A DNA stretch of 64,000 nt, taken from Haloplanus salinus. GTDB lineage: Archaea > Halobacteriota > Halobacteria > Halobacteriales > Haloferacaceae. The DNA is taken from positions 62,001-126,000 of the forward strand of contig NZ_QPHM01000003.1 of the NCBI RefSeq assembly GCF_003336245.1. Reading direction: 5' to 3'. The notes under the pieces are model-generated. The model made no database searches. It was not told the DNA's origin and was given only the letters and a program-made list of their open reading frames with translations. The translations under genes and the position numbers were made by a program. Below, one piece after another: positions 38,486-46,988 of the stretch (its first letter is position 1; each line of letters begins with the position of its first letter).

Positions 38486-39604
38486 ATGACCGGATCGGAT
38501 GAGACATCTGAGGCGGCTACGCGGGCCACGGGATTGCTCGAATTCATATCCGAGTCGGGATCTCTCTGGGCCGGTTCGCTCGCGGCGGTTCTCCTGTTTC
38601 TGTTCGCCGTCCAGTTACTCGGGACGGCAACGGAAGCGGCGGAGCCCCTCATCGAGCGAATCCTCAGGACGATCATCGTCGACAACGGCTCCGCGCTCGG
38701 ACTGAGCTGGCTGACGACCTACGGGGTGACTAACGGATCGGTGGTGGCGGCACTCACGCTCTCGCTGCTCCGGTCCGGTATTGTCTCCGCGTCGGAGGCG
38801 TTCCTGATGATCGCTGGTTCCCGTCTCGGTGCGGGCGCTATCGTCGTCCTCGTCGGCACGCTGGACTATTTTCAGAAGCGCCGTACGCGTACTCTGAGGG
38901 AGAGAACGAGCCTCGGACTGCTAACCTTCGTGGTGACGTTCACCGTCTACCTCCCGGTGACCGCGCTCGGGATCGTCGTCCTGAGGACGTTCCAATCGGA
39001 ACTGTTCGCCGCAACCGGCGGACTGTCTCTGCCCGTCCGATCGCTGCGATTTTTCGAGCCAGTCACCGAGGCCGTCACACGTTCGTCCGGACCGGAGATA
39101 GCACTCGTCGTCGCGATCGCGTTGCTATTGGGGAGCCTCTGGCTGTTCGACGAGGTGTTGGAGCGCGTGGAGACGGAATCAGTCCGGACATACCTGTTCC
39201 GGCACTTCGAAGGGAAGTGGACGGCCTTCGGAATCGGATTCCTGATCACGGGCGTCACGACGAGCATCGCCTTCTCCCTGGGTGTGGTCGTGCCGTTGTA
39301 CAACCGCCAGTTCGTCCGGCGTGACGAGATCGTGCCGTACATCCTCGGTGCGAACATCGGGACGCTGTTCGACACGCTCGTCGTGGCGTTCGTGCTGGAG
39401 ACGACCGTCGGCGTCGCTATCGTCCTGCTTCTGATGGCTCTCGGGACGTTACTCACGCTTACGGTACTCGTCGGGTACGAGCCCTACACCCAGATCGTGG
39501 ACGGCACACAGGACAGGCTCCTCACGGATCGCCGGTTCTTCGTCGGATTCGCCGTTCTGTTAGTCGCCGTACCACTCGCACTGTTACTCGTCCCGCACCT
39601 CTGA
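38486..39604 (+). CDS. Na+/phosphate cotransporter-like membrane protein
   Basis: 372 residues, about nine membrane helices. The Na/Pi cotransport repeats appear as TNGSVVAALTLSLLRSGIVS and TGVTTSIAFSLGVVVPLYN, with the hallmark GANIGT (ILGANIGTLFDTLVVAFV). The Q-S-S-S-type motif of typical NptA proteins is not seen in full, so the substrate could differ. The PhoU-like C-terminal domain is absent. The start ATG 38486 was chosen because the upstream extension is basic and unlike a transporter N-terminus. It is preceded by 290 bases with no firm gene and followed by a USP gene 42 bases away, a likely co-transcribed pair. Confidence 0.75.
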   Translation: MTGSDETSEAATRATGLLEFISESGSLWAGSLAAVLLFLFAVQLLGTATEAAEPLIERILRTIIVDNGSALGLSWLTTYGVTNGSVVAALTLSLLRSGIVSASEAFLMIAGSRLGAGAIVVLVGTLDYFQKRRTRTLRERTSLGLLTFVVTFTVYLPVTALGIVVLRTFQSELFAATGGLSLPVRSLRFFEPVTEAVTRSSGPEIALVVAIALLLGSLWLFDEVLERVETESVRTYLFRHFEGKWTAFGIGFLITGVTTSIAFSLGVVVPLYNRQFVRRDEIVPYILGANIGTLFDTLVVAFVLETTVGVAIVLLLMALGTLLTLTVLVGYEPYTQIVDGTQDRLLTDRRFFVGFAVLLVAVPLALLLVPHL

Positions 39605-39646
39605 CCGACGCACCACAACAATACTGACGGATCCGCACGAAAACCC

Positions 39647-40069
39647 ATGACAGACCACCTCCTCGTTCCGATGGACAGTTCGCCGATGGCGAAACGGGCG
39701 CTCGAACACGCCCTCTCGACACGGCCCGATGCACGGGTCACAGTCCTCTACGTCATCGACTATATCGAAGAGAGCTATAGCGCCCGAGCGCTGATCGGGA
39801 CCGAGAAACTCCGGGAGCGAGCCCAGCAGCGGGCCGAGCAACTCTTCGAGGAGGCAACGGAAATCGCCGACGAGTTCGACGAATCGATCGAGACCGAGGC
39901 CGTCGTCGGCGACCCAGCACGTGAAATCGTCGCCTACGCCGAAGACCACGACATCGACCAGATCGTCATCGGAAGCCACGGTCGGTCGCCGATGTCACGC
40001 ATCCTGCTCGGGAGCGTCGCCGAGGACGTCACTCGACGGGCGCCAGTTCCCGTCACCGTCGTCAGATAG
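39647..40069 (+). CDS. Universal stress protein
   Basis: 140 residues, complete fold: HLLVPMDSSPMAKRALEHAL at the start, VTVLYVIDYIEESY as second strand, and IVIGSHGRSPMSRILLGSVAEDV as the ATP loop, with a Pro-Met in place of Gly-Leu after HGRS. Ends VPVTVVR as usual. Located 42 bases after the Na/Pi-type transporter. Presumed ATP-binding stress protein; partner unknown. Confidence 0.88.
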   Translation: MTDHLLVPMDSSPMAKRALEHALSTRPDARVTVLYVIDYIEESYSARALIGTEKLRERAQQRAEQLFEEATEIADEFDESIETEAVVGDPAREIVAYAEDHDIDQIVIGSHGRSPMSRILLGSVAEDVTRRAPVPVTVVR

Positions 40070-40189
40070 GCCGAGCGATGGTCGGGCTTCAAAACAGGTG
40101 ATCGCCGGAGGCCAATCGACCCTGCCCCGAATGTCGCCGGTGACCGGTGCAGAGTCGGTCGCCGCCGAACGTTCCCGCTGATCGCGTAC

Positions 40190-41830
40190 CTATTTCTCCG
40201 TCGGCCCGACCAGTTCCCGTGCCCGGGTGATCCAGGTCCCGGCGAGTTCCTCGGTTACCGCGGCGGCCTCCGCGACGCGTGCGTCGTCGGCGACAGCGAG
40301 TTCGGAGACCGAATCGATCCCCGCGACTCGAAGCCGCTTGGCATACGTAGCTCCAATTCCATTGACATTTTCGAGGTCGTACGAGCCGGCGACGGCGACC
40401 TCTTCAGCGGCCTCTTCGACTTCGGTGCGAATCGCTTCGCCGATGTCCTTGACGACCGTCGTCACGACGCCCTCGTCGGTTTCGACCTCGACAGCGATCC
40501 CCTCCGGGCCGGTGTCCAGGCCGATTTCGACGCCGAGGGTGTGCTCGAGAAACGTTTCGATAGCCGTCGCATCCCGCGTTATTACCTCACGCGCGATCTC
40601 ACCGTCGTCGTCTGCAAGGACGACTTCCACTTCGTCGACATCTCCGACCGTGACGTCGGTTTCGACATCGACACCGAGTGTTTCCTCGATGCCATCCCCG
40701 ATGACATCCGCGAGGGTCGGCCGCTCGGAGTGCTCGAGGAACCACTCCGCGACTTCGGGCCAGAGGTCCCGGTGCGCCCCATTAGACATCGCGAGACCGA
40801 CGTGCCCGCTCGGATATTCGATGGTCGAAACGTCATCCGTGCCCACGACGTCGTTGAACGGTTTGCTTGCTTCTGGCGGAACGAGATTGTCATAGTCACC
40901 GAGGATCTGCAGCAGCGGCATATCGATATTCGTTACGTCGACGTGTTCGCCGTCGATGGTCAGTTCGTTCTCGTAGAGGCGATTGTCCTGATAGATGTCC
41001 TCGAGGAATTGGGCGTAAACCCCACCCGCCACGTCGACGCTATCCGAGAGCCACTGCTCCATTCGGGCGAAGTTCTTGACGAAATCCTCGTTTTCGAGGC
41101 GGTCGTAGAGATTTACGTACTTCGTGACGTTGTTTGGCACCGGATCCATCTGGTCGAATCCGGCGGCGAGAAATTCGCCGGGGACGTTCCCGAACGTCTC
41201 GGTCACTGACCGGGGATCGTAGTGCTCCTCGTCGCCCCACAGTTCGAGAATACCGCCGGTATCGTCGAAGTACAATCCGGTCGCCATCAGGCCGAGTGCG
41301 TTCACCTTCTCGGGGTAGAGAGCAGCGTACACGACTGACATCGTCCCCCCCATGCAGTATCCGAGGACGTTGATTGCGTCCTGGCTCGATCGCTCGCACA
41401 CTTCGTCGACGCAGTTGCGAACGTAGCGATTGACGTAGTCATGCAGCGAGAGGGACGTATCGAGTTCGGAGGGTTCGTGCCAGTCGATGAGGTACACGTC
41501 GTGACCGGCTTCCAGCAACCGACGAACGATCGATCGGTCCGGCTGAAGGTCGAGGATATACGGCCGATTGATCAGGGCGTAGACGATGAGAATCGGAACC
41601 CGGTGTTGGTGCTCGGTGACCGACTCGTAGCGAAGCAATTCGAGTTTGTTCTCCGTGTAGACGACCTCGGAGGGAGTCTGACCGACGTCGGCAGACGCGG
41701 CGTCTTCGAGACGATCCGGGACGAGCGTCGTCTTGTGAAGCCCCTCAGTAGCCGTCTGGAGTACGGTCCGGTGGGCTGAGAGAAGGGTCTCGAAAGGGAG
41801 CCGTAGGTCAGGCCGTCGGTCAGTAAGCAT
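40190..41830 (-). CDS. phaC: PHA synthase class III PhaC with helix-hairpin-helix tail
   Basis: 546 residues. The catalytic core (1-365) has VLGYCMGGTMSVVYAALYPE, whose Cys is in the lipase-like G-x-C-x-GG box, LQILGDYDNLVPPEA with the catalytic Asp, and YPSGHVGLAMS with the catalytic His. Known role: polymerises 3-hydroxyacyl-CoA to polyhydroxyalkanoate with a PhaE partner, which is not in this window. The C-terminal extension of about 180 residues is acidic and contains repeated beta/acidic segments, then a helix-hairpin-helix-like end (ENVNGIGATYAKRLRVAGID, SVSELAVADDARVAEA) known from DNA-binding or oligomerising proteins. The start ATG 41830 follows the USP gene by 55 bases; they likely form an operon. 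Confidence 0.9.
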   Translation of the reverse strand: MLTDRRPDLRLPFETLLSAHRTVLQTATEGLHKTTLVPDRLEDAASADVGQTPSEVVYTENKLELLRYESVTEHQHRVPILIVYALINRPYILDLQPDRSIVRRLLEAGHDVYLIDWHEPSELDTSLSLHDYVNRYVRNCVDEVCERSSQDAINVLGYCMGGTMSVVYAALYPEKVNALGLMATGLYFDDTGGILELWGDEEHYDPRSVTETFGNVPGEFLAAGFDQMDPVPNNVTKYVNLYDRLENEDFVKNFARMEQWLSDSVDVAGGVYAQFLEDIYQDNRLYENELTIDGEHVDVTNIDMPLLQILGDYDNLVPPEASKPFNDVVGTDDVSTIEYPSGHVGLAMSNGAHRDLWPEVAEWFLEHSERPTLADVIGDGIEETLGVDVETDVTVGDVDEVEVVLADDDGEIAREVITRDATAIETFLEHTLGVEIGLDTGPEGIAVEVETDEGVVTTVVKDIGEAIRTEVEEAAEEVAVAGSYDLENVNGIGATYAKRLRVAGIDSVSELAVADDARVAEAAAVTEELAGTWITRARELVGPTEK

Positions 41831-41885
41831 GGTAAAGAGCCATCTCGAACGAGGCATCAATTTGGAGTGTGACGATCATCAGCTT

Positions 41886-42323
41886 TCACTCTCCCTCTGT
41901 CTCTTGCTCCTCGGCCTCGATGACGCGAACTTCACGGTCACTCTCTTCGAGAAGCTTCCGTCCAACGCCCGAGAAGTGCTCCTCGTGGCTCCCATGTTCC
42001 CCCACGACGACGAGTTCTGCATCTATCTCGTCGGCGTACTCGCGAATGACTTCGTGCGGAGTTCCGTGTCGAGTGTCCCCTTCCACACGAACGTCGTGCT
42101 CCTCTGCCATATCCGTTACCTCGCCCACACAGACTGCGGCATGATCCTCCGCATAGATGGTCGCCAGTTCCGACGAACTAAGCGCAGGGTCGCCAAATCG
42201 TCGCTGGTCAACGACACAGATGACGTGCAGCGTTGCGCCCCGTTCCTCCGCGAGTTCGATGGCTCGTTCGGCCGCCTGCCGTGCGTACTCACTCCCATCG
42301 GTGGCCAACAGAATAGTTCCCAT
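41886..42323 (-). CDS. Universal stress protein upstream of phaC
   Basis: 145 residues from ATG 42323. The N-terminus (TILLATDGSEYARQAAERAI) and second strand (LHVICVVDQRRFGDPALSS) are normal. The ATP loop is degenerate: VVVGEHGSHEEHFSGVGRKLL in place of GxHGRxG...GSV, so this copy may not bind ATP in the usual way. It resembles the altered USP at 19660 (both share a PALSS loop). First gene of a USP-PhaC unit, which hints that PHA synthesis is tied to this stress protein. Confidence 0.85.
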   Translation of the reverse strand: MGTILLATDGSEYARQAAERAIELAEERGATLHVICVVDQRRFGDPALSSSELATIYAEDHAAVCVGEVTDMAEEHDVRVEGDTRHGTPHEVIREYADEIDAELVVVGEHGSHEEHFSGVGRKLLEESDREVRVIEAEEQETEGE

Positions 42324-42650
42324 AGCCAAGGATTTGGATGCGGAAGGATTAACAGTTTGTCATGGTTCCCGGCGAATCAGAACGGGTTCCGAGTGCCCAC
42401 CATGCTGCTTCGAGGGATGCTGAATCGGACCAGCCGAAGAAGTCTGCCGCTAACCGATCCGTATACAGACAGAACTCACCAAAGGAACGGCGGGGGAGAG
42501 TGTAGTCCGAATTAAGTGCTCTCTCACGTGGATTCGCCCGGGCAACGACACTGAACGCCGTTGGTCGCAGCTTTCCCAGAAAGCAGGAAATATTATAGAC
42601 CACTATGATCAACTCTCTGAAACATTTTGGTCCGGGGAACCGGATCCGCC
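42324..42650. other. Divergent intergenic region between USP-phaC and the HTH gene
   Basis: About 327 bases without a gene. A TATA-like tattatag around 42590-42597 could serve the HTH gene. On the other side, the minus-strand sequence cgggaaccatgacaaactg is followed by gttaatcc about 20-30 bases from the USP start. A gaacccgttc palindrome lies near 42385-42394. Confidence 0.35.
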
Positions 42651-43202
42651 ATGATCCAAGAATTCGATCAGCAACTGACCACCGACCTCTACGTTCGAGC
42701 AGACGCGCCCACCGTGGAACGCAGAGACGCCGTTATCGATCGACTGAAACGCCTCGAACGGCAGAACCGAATAGCTGAATTTCGCATCCACCCCTGTCCT
42801 CGCGCGATTAGCCTCGGCCTCGTGAAGCAGCTCGAAGGCGAGGGAATCCACGAACTCGTTCGATCGGTCCAAACGTGGGCAGCTCAGCACGACCGCCATA
42901 TTAGTCCGCCTTTCGACATCCATACCTCCCACTCCGCGATCACCGGCGAGTCAGACGAACTACTCGTCATGCCAGTGATGTGGATCGCCGCATATGTTTC
43001 CGGAGACCTCGTCGGAGTGGCACCGTCCAGCGAGGAGGAATCGGCCCACACCCTAGAGAACGCCCGCGGCGACATCGAAGCAGGAAACACACCTATTCAG
43101 GGGACGCATCCTGAAGCAGAGACCTCGACTCCGAGAGACGAACAACGGAAATCGTCGCGGAATGACACAGATGACATCACGCCTGACCACACAGGGCAAT
43201 AA
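42651..43202 (+). CDS. Haloarchaeal HTH-domain protein
   Basis: 183 residues. The N-terminal part (EFDQQLTTDLYVRADAPTVE, RRDAVIDRLKRLERQNRIAE) is typical of a halobacterial family annotated as HTH proteins: a domain with RLxRLExxxRI helices. A central strand region has ITGESDELLVMPVMWIAAYV. The last 45 residues are a polar, low-complexity tail. Possibly a regulator of the divergent USP-phaC unit, which is inference. The ATG at 42651 is chosen because the family starts with this segment. Confidence 0.65.
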   Translation: MIQEFDQQLTTDLYVRADAPTVERRDAVIDRLKRLERQNRIAEFRIHPCPRAISLGLVKQLEGEGIHELVRSVQTWAAQHDRHISPPFDIHTSHSAITGESDELLVMPVMWIAAYVSGDLVGVAPSSEEESAHTLENARGDIEAGNTPIQGTHPEAETSTPRDEQRKSSRNDTDDITPDHTGQ

Positions 43203-43440
43203 GTGACGAGAGGCGCCGAACTCTCATCTCGCACCGAGGGCGAACAGATAACCGCGGCCACGAAGTCGTTACCCGACAAGACGTTTTGTCGAACGCGATG
43301 GTACGAAGTACAGCTGCTCGACGGAAAGCGACGATTGATTTCGGTTCTAATTATTCGCGAGGGACGGTCTGAGAGGGTAGTGATTCCGCCTAAAACGGGC
43401 GGGCATGCTCGAACCCGAAGCCGTTGGCGTCGGCGTCCGA

Positions 43441-44481
43441 CTAGCCATCTGCATCGCGATTCTCCCACCGTCGGAATATGAACGGAATTACGCTGCCGCC
43501 GAGGACGACCGGGAGCCAGTAGGTGGTGCCGCGGTGGACGAGGATGCCGGCCGTAGCCGGAGGTGGCGAGATACCGCCGAGCGCCACCAGCAGCGCCACG
43601 AACGCCGACTCGTAGCCGCCCATGCCTCCTGGTAACGGAAGCAGTTCGAGGACGGTCACGAGCGGGACGAGAAACAGCGCCAGACTCACGGGGACTTCGT
43701 GGCCGACGGCGTAGAGCGATAGCCACAGCGTAGCGGCGAGCAATCCCCACCCGGACGTTGCGAGCGCGAGCACGGCGAGCAGTGTCCGCCGATCGCTCGC
43801 CATCGTCTCGAGGTGGGTGATCATGTCCTCGAGACGCCGATCGACATCGGACTCCGAGAGGGGAGACACATGGGGGAAGAAATTGCCAGCTCGAGAAGTG
43901 GTCGCTACGATTTTCGCCCCGACGGCTCCGATTCGGTATCGGTAGCGCCACCCCAGATATCCGGCGATGGAGAGACCGACGAGGAGGGCGACAAGCGAGA
44001 GCGTGAGCGGCCTCATCGTTTCGTCGACCGACCCACCGACGAACAGGTAGACGAGCCCCACGATGCCAAAGACCGGTGCGGGAACGAAGTTGAGGAAGTC
44101 CACCGTGATCACGGTCGCGAGGCTCGTCTCGTACTCGGAGTCAGTCGCCGTCGCAACCGCGAGTGCGGCGAACGGATCGGCGCTGATCGACGAGAACGGA
44201 ACGACGTTGTCCAGAAACATCATGTGTACGTAGACGAGAAACGAGTCCAGAGGGGTAATATTCACACCGAAAGTTCGTGATGTCAAGTAGAGCGATCCGC
44301 TCCACGTGGCCATCCAGAGAACGGCGACGCAAAGAAGGGCGACAAGAAGCGACGGGTCGAGCGTCGACACCGCGGTCAGAACGTCCCCAACACCGACGAC
44401 GGCGAGCAAAACTAACAGGATGCCGACTCCGACGACGAACCCCACGACCGTCACCCACGTGACTCCGTTTGAGGTACGCAT
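43441..44481 (-). CDS. UPF0104/LPG-synthase-type flippase membrane protein
   Basis: 346 residues, about eight membrane helices. It matches the lysylphosphatidylglycerol synthase transmembrane (YbhN/AglD, UPF0104) group: a start with VGFVVGVGILLVLLAVVGVG, LWMATWSGSLYLTSRTFG, VHMMFLDNVVPFSSISADPF (the N-x-x-P-F/S region) and PLPGGMGGYESAFVALLVA (G-G-x-G-x-x-E/D motif near the end). Members flip or move lipid-linked compounds. The family function here is unknown. 43203-43440 holds no gene. Confidence 0.8.
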   Translation of the reverse strand: MRTSNGVTWVTVVGFVVGVGILLVLLAVVGVGDVLTAVSTLDPSLLVALLCVAVLWMATWSGSLYLTSRTFGVNITPLDSFLVYVHMMFLDNVVPFSSISADPFAALAVATATDSEYETSLATVITVDFLNFVPAPVFGIVGLVYLFVGGSVDETMRPLTLSLVALLVGLSIAGYLGWRYRYRIGAVGAKIVATTSRAGNFFPHVSPLSESDVDRRLEDMITHLETMASDRRTLLAVLALATSGWGLLAATLWLSLYAVGHEVPVSLALFLVPLVTVLELLPLPGGMGGYESAFVALLVALGGISPPPATAGILVHRGTTYWLPVVLGGSVIPFIFRRWENRDADG

Positions 44482-44722
44482 CTACGACGTGGTTCACCAC
44501 CCGTGTCGTTAATGCTTGCGCAGCATCGCCTTCCTGCGACTGGTTTGTCCGGAGAGCGCGAGTACACATCTCCATCTTCGGGTTGCAGTGGTGCAGACGT
44601 TTCCTCCAGTTTCCACAACCGGTGGCTCGTCGGGGCGGTCCACGGAAATCGAGGCTTTGTAGCCCAGAGTACGATGATCCGCCACGGGTGAGAGTTAACT
44701 TCCCGTCTGACGAATGGCAGGT

Positions 44723-45742
44723 ATGGAGATAATCGAAGGGTACGATCACCAATCTGGCGGACACTGCGGAGCGATGGCGCTCCGGAACGTTGCGGAGTAC
44801 TACGGATGGAACTACAGCGAGGCTGCCTGTTTCGGTATCGGTGGCGGCCCGGCGTTCGTCCTCTACGAGTACCCGGACGAGTCCTGGGTCACGTTCCGGG
44901 CCAGTCCAACCTGGCTGGAACGGGCCTTCTTCGAGCGACTCGGCATCCCGCATTCGTATCGGCGGGGAGATGACTTCGAGACGGCTTGGGACGGCGTGAC
45001 CGGACACATCGACGAAGATGATCCGGTAGTCCTGTTTCTCGACCCGACGTCCCTAGACTATTTCTCCGAAGAACCGGATCACGTCCCACCGCACGTCGCC
45101 GTGTTGATCGGGTACGAGGACGAGACCGTACAGCTCTCGGACGGGACAATGGAAAACCGCCAGACGATTTCCCGCTCGACGCTCGCGGACGCCTGGGTCG
45201 ATGAGCGGTTCGTGTCTCTGCAGAACGAATATCTCGTCGTGACGCGAGCCGCACGCACCGAAGACGAAACTGACGCAACCGCAGCCGGCCTCAGACAGGC
45301 CGCAACGTACATGCTGAATCCACTCGACGTGAAACGGGATGCGCGCGGTCCCGGCGAGGAAGGACTCCCCGCACTACGGTCGTTTGCGGACTATCTCGGC
45401 AGGTGGCCGGACCTTCCGGACGCGGACAGGCCGGTACGTGCGGCCCGTCGAGCTATCGACGAGCACGGAGAGGGCGCAGCGTTCCGCAGCCTCTACGCCG
45501 AAGCACTCGGGGAACTGGGACAGCAGACCGACCTCACCCCCGATCTCGCCGACCGGATGCAGCTCGTCAGTAGAGAGTGGCAAACCGTCGCGGAGCATCT
45601 GGCCGAGATTCCGGAACGGGATGAGCCCCAGCCGGAACTCTTCGCTGAGGCTGCGAGCATGGTTAGTGACATCGCCGACCGCGAGGAGAGCATTTTCGCG
45701 GATCTCGGCGACGAACTGGGATACCGCGGCGGTCGCGAGTGA
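44723..45742 (+). CDS. BtrH/DUF4872-like peptidase-fold protein
   Basis: 339 residues from ATG 44723; an ATG three codons earlier is equivalent. The N-terminal domain (IIEGYDHQSGGHCGAMALRN) has the GxHC-x-x-x-ALRN motif of the BtrH N-terminal domain, a papain-like acyltransferase fold with a Cys nucleophile, and later DHVPPHVAVLIGYEDE supplies a His. The C-terminal part (from about 185) is helical and corresponds to DUF4872. Known relatives transfer acyl groups in secondary metabolism (butirosin) or are of unknown role. The catalytic Cys/His pair suggests activity, but the substrate is unknown. Confidence 0.7.
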   Translation: MEIIEGYDHQSGGHCGAMALRNVAEYYGWNYSEAACFGIGGGPAFVLYEYPDESWVTFRASPTWLERAFFERLGIPHSYRRGDDFETAWDGVTGHIDEDDPVVLFLDPTSLDYFSEEPDHVPPHVAVLIGYEDETVQLSDGTMENRQTISRSTLADAWVDERFVSLQNEYLVVTRAARTEDETDATAAGLRQAATYMLNPLDVKRDARGPGEEGLPALRSFADYLGRWPDLPDADRPVRAARRAIDEHGEGAAFRSLYAEALGELGQQTDLTPDLADRMQLVSREWQTVAEHLAEIPERDEPQPELFAEAASMVSDIADREESIFADLGDELGYRGGRE

Positions 45743-45897
45743 AGGAACACAGCCGTGTTGTCGGCACGTCCACCGGCCGAACACGGCGGAATCTCTGGAG
45801 TGGTCTCTCCGTCGGCGAGGCCCGCGACCCCGCGGAGTTTCTTCTTTCAGAGTCCGGTAATGTACTCGTCGGAGCGAGTCGGAAAAGAGACGAACTG

Positions 45898-46368
45898 ATG
45901 CCCTACGAAACGTTCCTCGAACAGGTGGGAGGCGAGGCTGACATCGCCGATAGTGATGTCGAGCGGTGCGCACGGGCGGTCGTCGCTGTCGTCGCGGGGC
46001 GTGTTGGTGTCGACGAACTCGAAGACGCACAGGCCCAGCTCCCCTCGAACTACGGACGCCTCTTGGCCGTGGAGCCCGTGCCGGTCGGACGACCGTTCGT
46101 GACCCTCGTCGCCGAACGTGCCGCCTTCCCCCCGGACGTCGAGGCAGAAACAGTCGTCCGTGCCGTCATCGAAACGCTGGGCGAGCGGCTCACTCGGGGG
46201 GAGGCCGAGGATCTCTCGCGCTATCTCGAGGGTGAGGCGGGGACGTGGGTGATCGATCAAGAGTCTCCCAACGCGGCAGCGTCCTCGGCGGACGAGTTCG
46301 TCGACCGAGTCGTCGGTTACCGCCCGACAGCCACCGTTCACCACCTCCAGCGAGACATCAAAGAGTGA
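45898..46368 (+). CDS. DUF2267-family protein
   Basis: 156 residues from ATG 45898: two helical DUF2267 units, the first PYETFLEQVGGEADIADSDV followed by ARAVVAVVAGRVGVDELEDA, the second VIETLGERLTRGEAEDLSRY. The upstream in-frame extension to 45739 is less convincing. Function unknown; in bacteria such proteins often sit in stress clusters. It follows the BtrH-like gene and precedes a USP relic. Confidence 0.7.
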   Translation: MPYETFLEQVGGEADIADSDVERCARAVVAVVAGRVGVDELEDAQAQLPSNYGRLLAVEPVPVGRPFVTLVAERAAFPPDVEAETVVRAVIETLGERLTRGEAEDLSRYLEGEAGTWVIDQESPNAAASSADEFVDRVVGYRPTATVHHLQRDIKE

Positions 46369-46401
46369 ACCCGACTCGATTCAACGAGGCAGCCGAAGGG
46401 G

Positions 46402-46500
46402 ATGTTCGACGCGAATCCGCACGAAGTCGTTCTCAACTACCCCGAGGAGATGGACGTTGATATCGTGCGTATCGGCGAACACGGGGTTCTCGGAGGTCAG
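46402..46500 (+). pseudogene. USP relic
   Basis: About 33 codons with FDANPHEVVLNYPEEMDVDI followed by VRIGEHGVLGG, the penultimate part of a USP domain (xPHExIxxYAExxDxDLIVIGxHG). The N-terminal domain half is missing and no family-like sequence follows. A deleted copy. Confidence 0.4.
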
Positions 46501-46988
46501 GCGGAAGGGACTCGAGGAGAGAGGGAGGGACGTTCACGTCGTCGGAACGGGGCCCCGCCGAACTATCCACGGACTCGGTCACTGGCCCCGCATCGGCCAC
46601 TATAAAGTATAAATTTCTAATATGTATATTTTAGTAACATTTCTTGTAACATCTATACTCTTGTTACGGGAAAATCCAAACACAGGCAACTATCGCATCT
46701 CCCACCACATCTGATCGACACGTAACGGGTTCTGCGGAGTCACGGCCCGGGGTGGCCGTCGAGACACGTACGGTGAAGGCAGATTGGTCCGTTGTCCCGG
46801 CTACTGTGGCAGCAGAGTTCGCTGTGGATCCATGCAGGGTCGTTTCGCGTCCAGATAGACCTGAAAGACGTGCGTTGCCCAATCACGACCTGGCGGCCAC
46901 CCCGTTCCCGGCACTGTGATCGGCCTCGCTGCGCGTCGGTCCCCTCGAACGCGGTGTTTTTTATGTCGTCTACGAGACAGGGTGACTG
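46501..46988. other. Intergenic region with an A/T-rich core and a promoter
   Basis: No gene. 46600-46680 is unusually A/T-rich and contains repeats of gtaacat and gttac. A TATA-like ttttttatg at about 46957-46965 lies 24-32 bases before the ATG at 46989, fitting a leaderless APC-permease transcript. Confidence 0.35.

Noticed and set aside
42349-42612. 87-codon minus-strand frame in the USP/HTH intergenic region
   Set aside because: It covers the divergent promoters and its composition is not haloarchaeal-protein-like.
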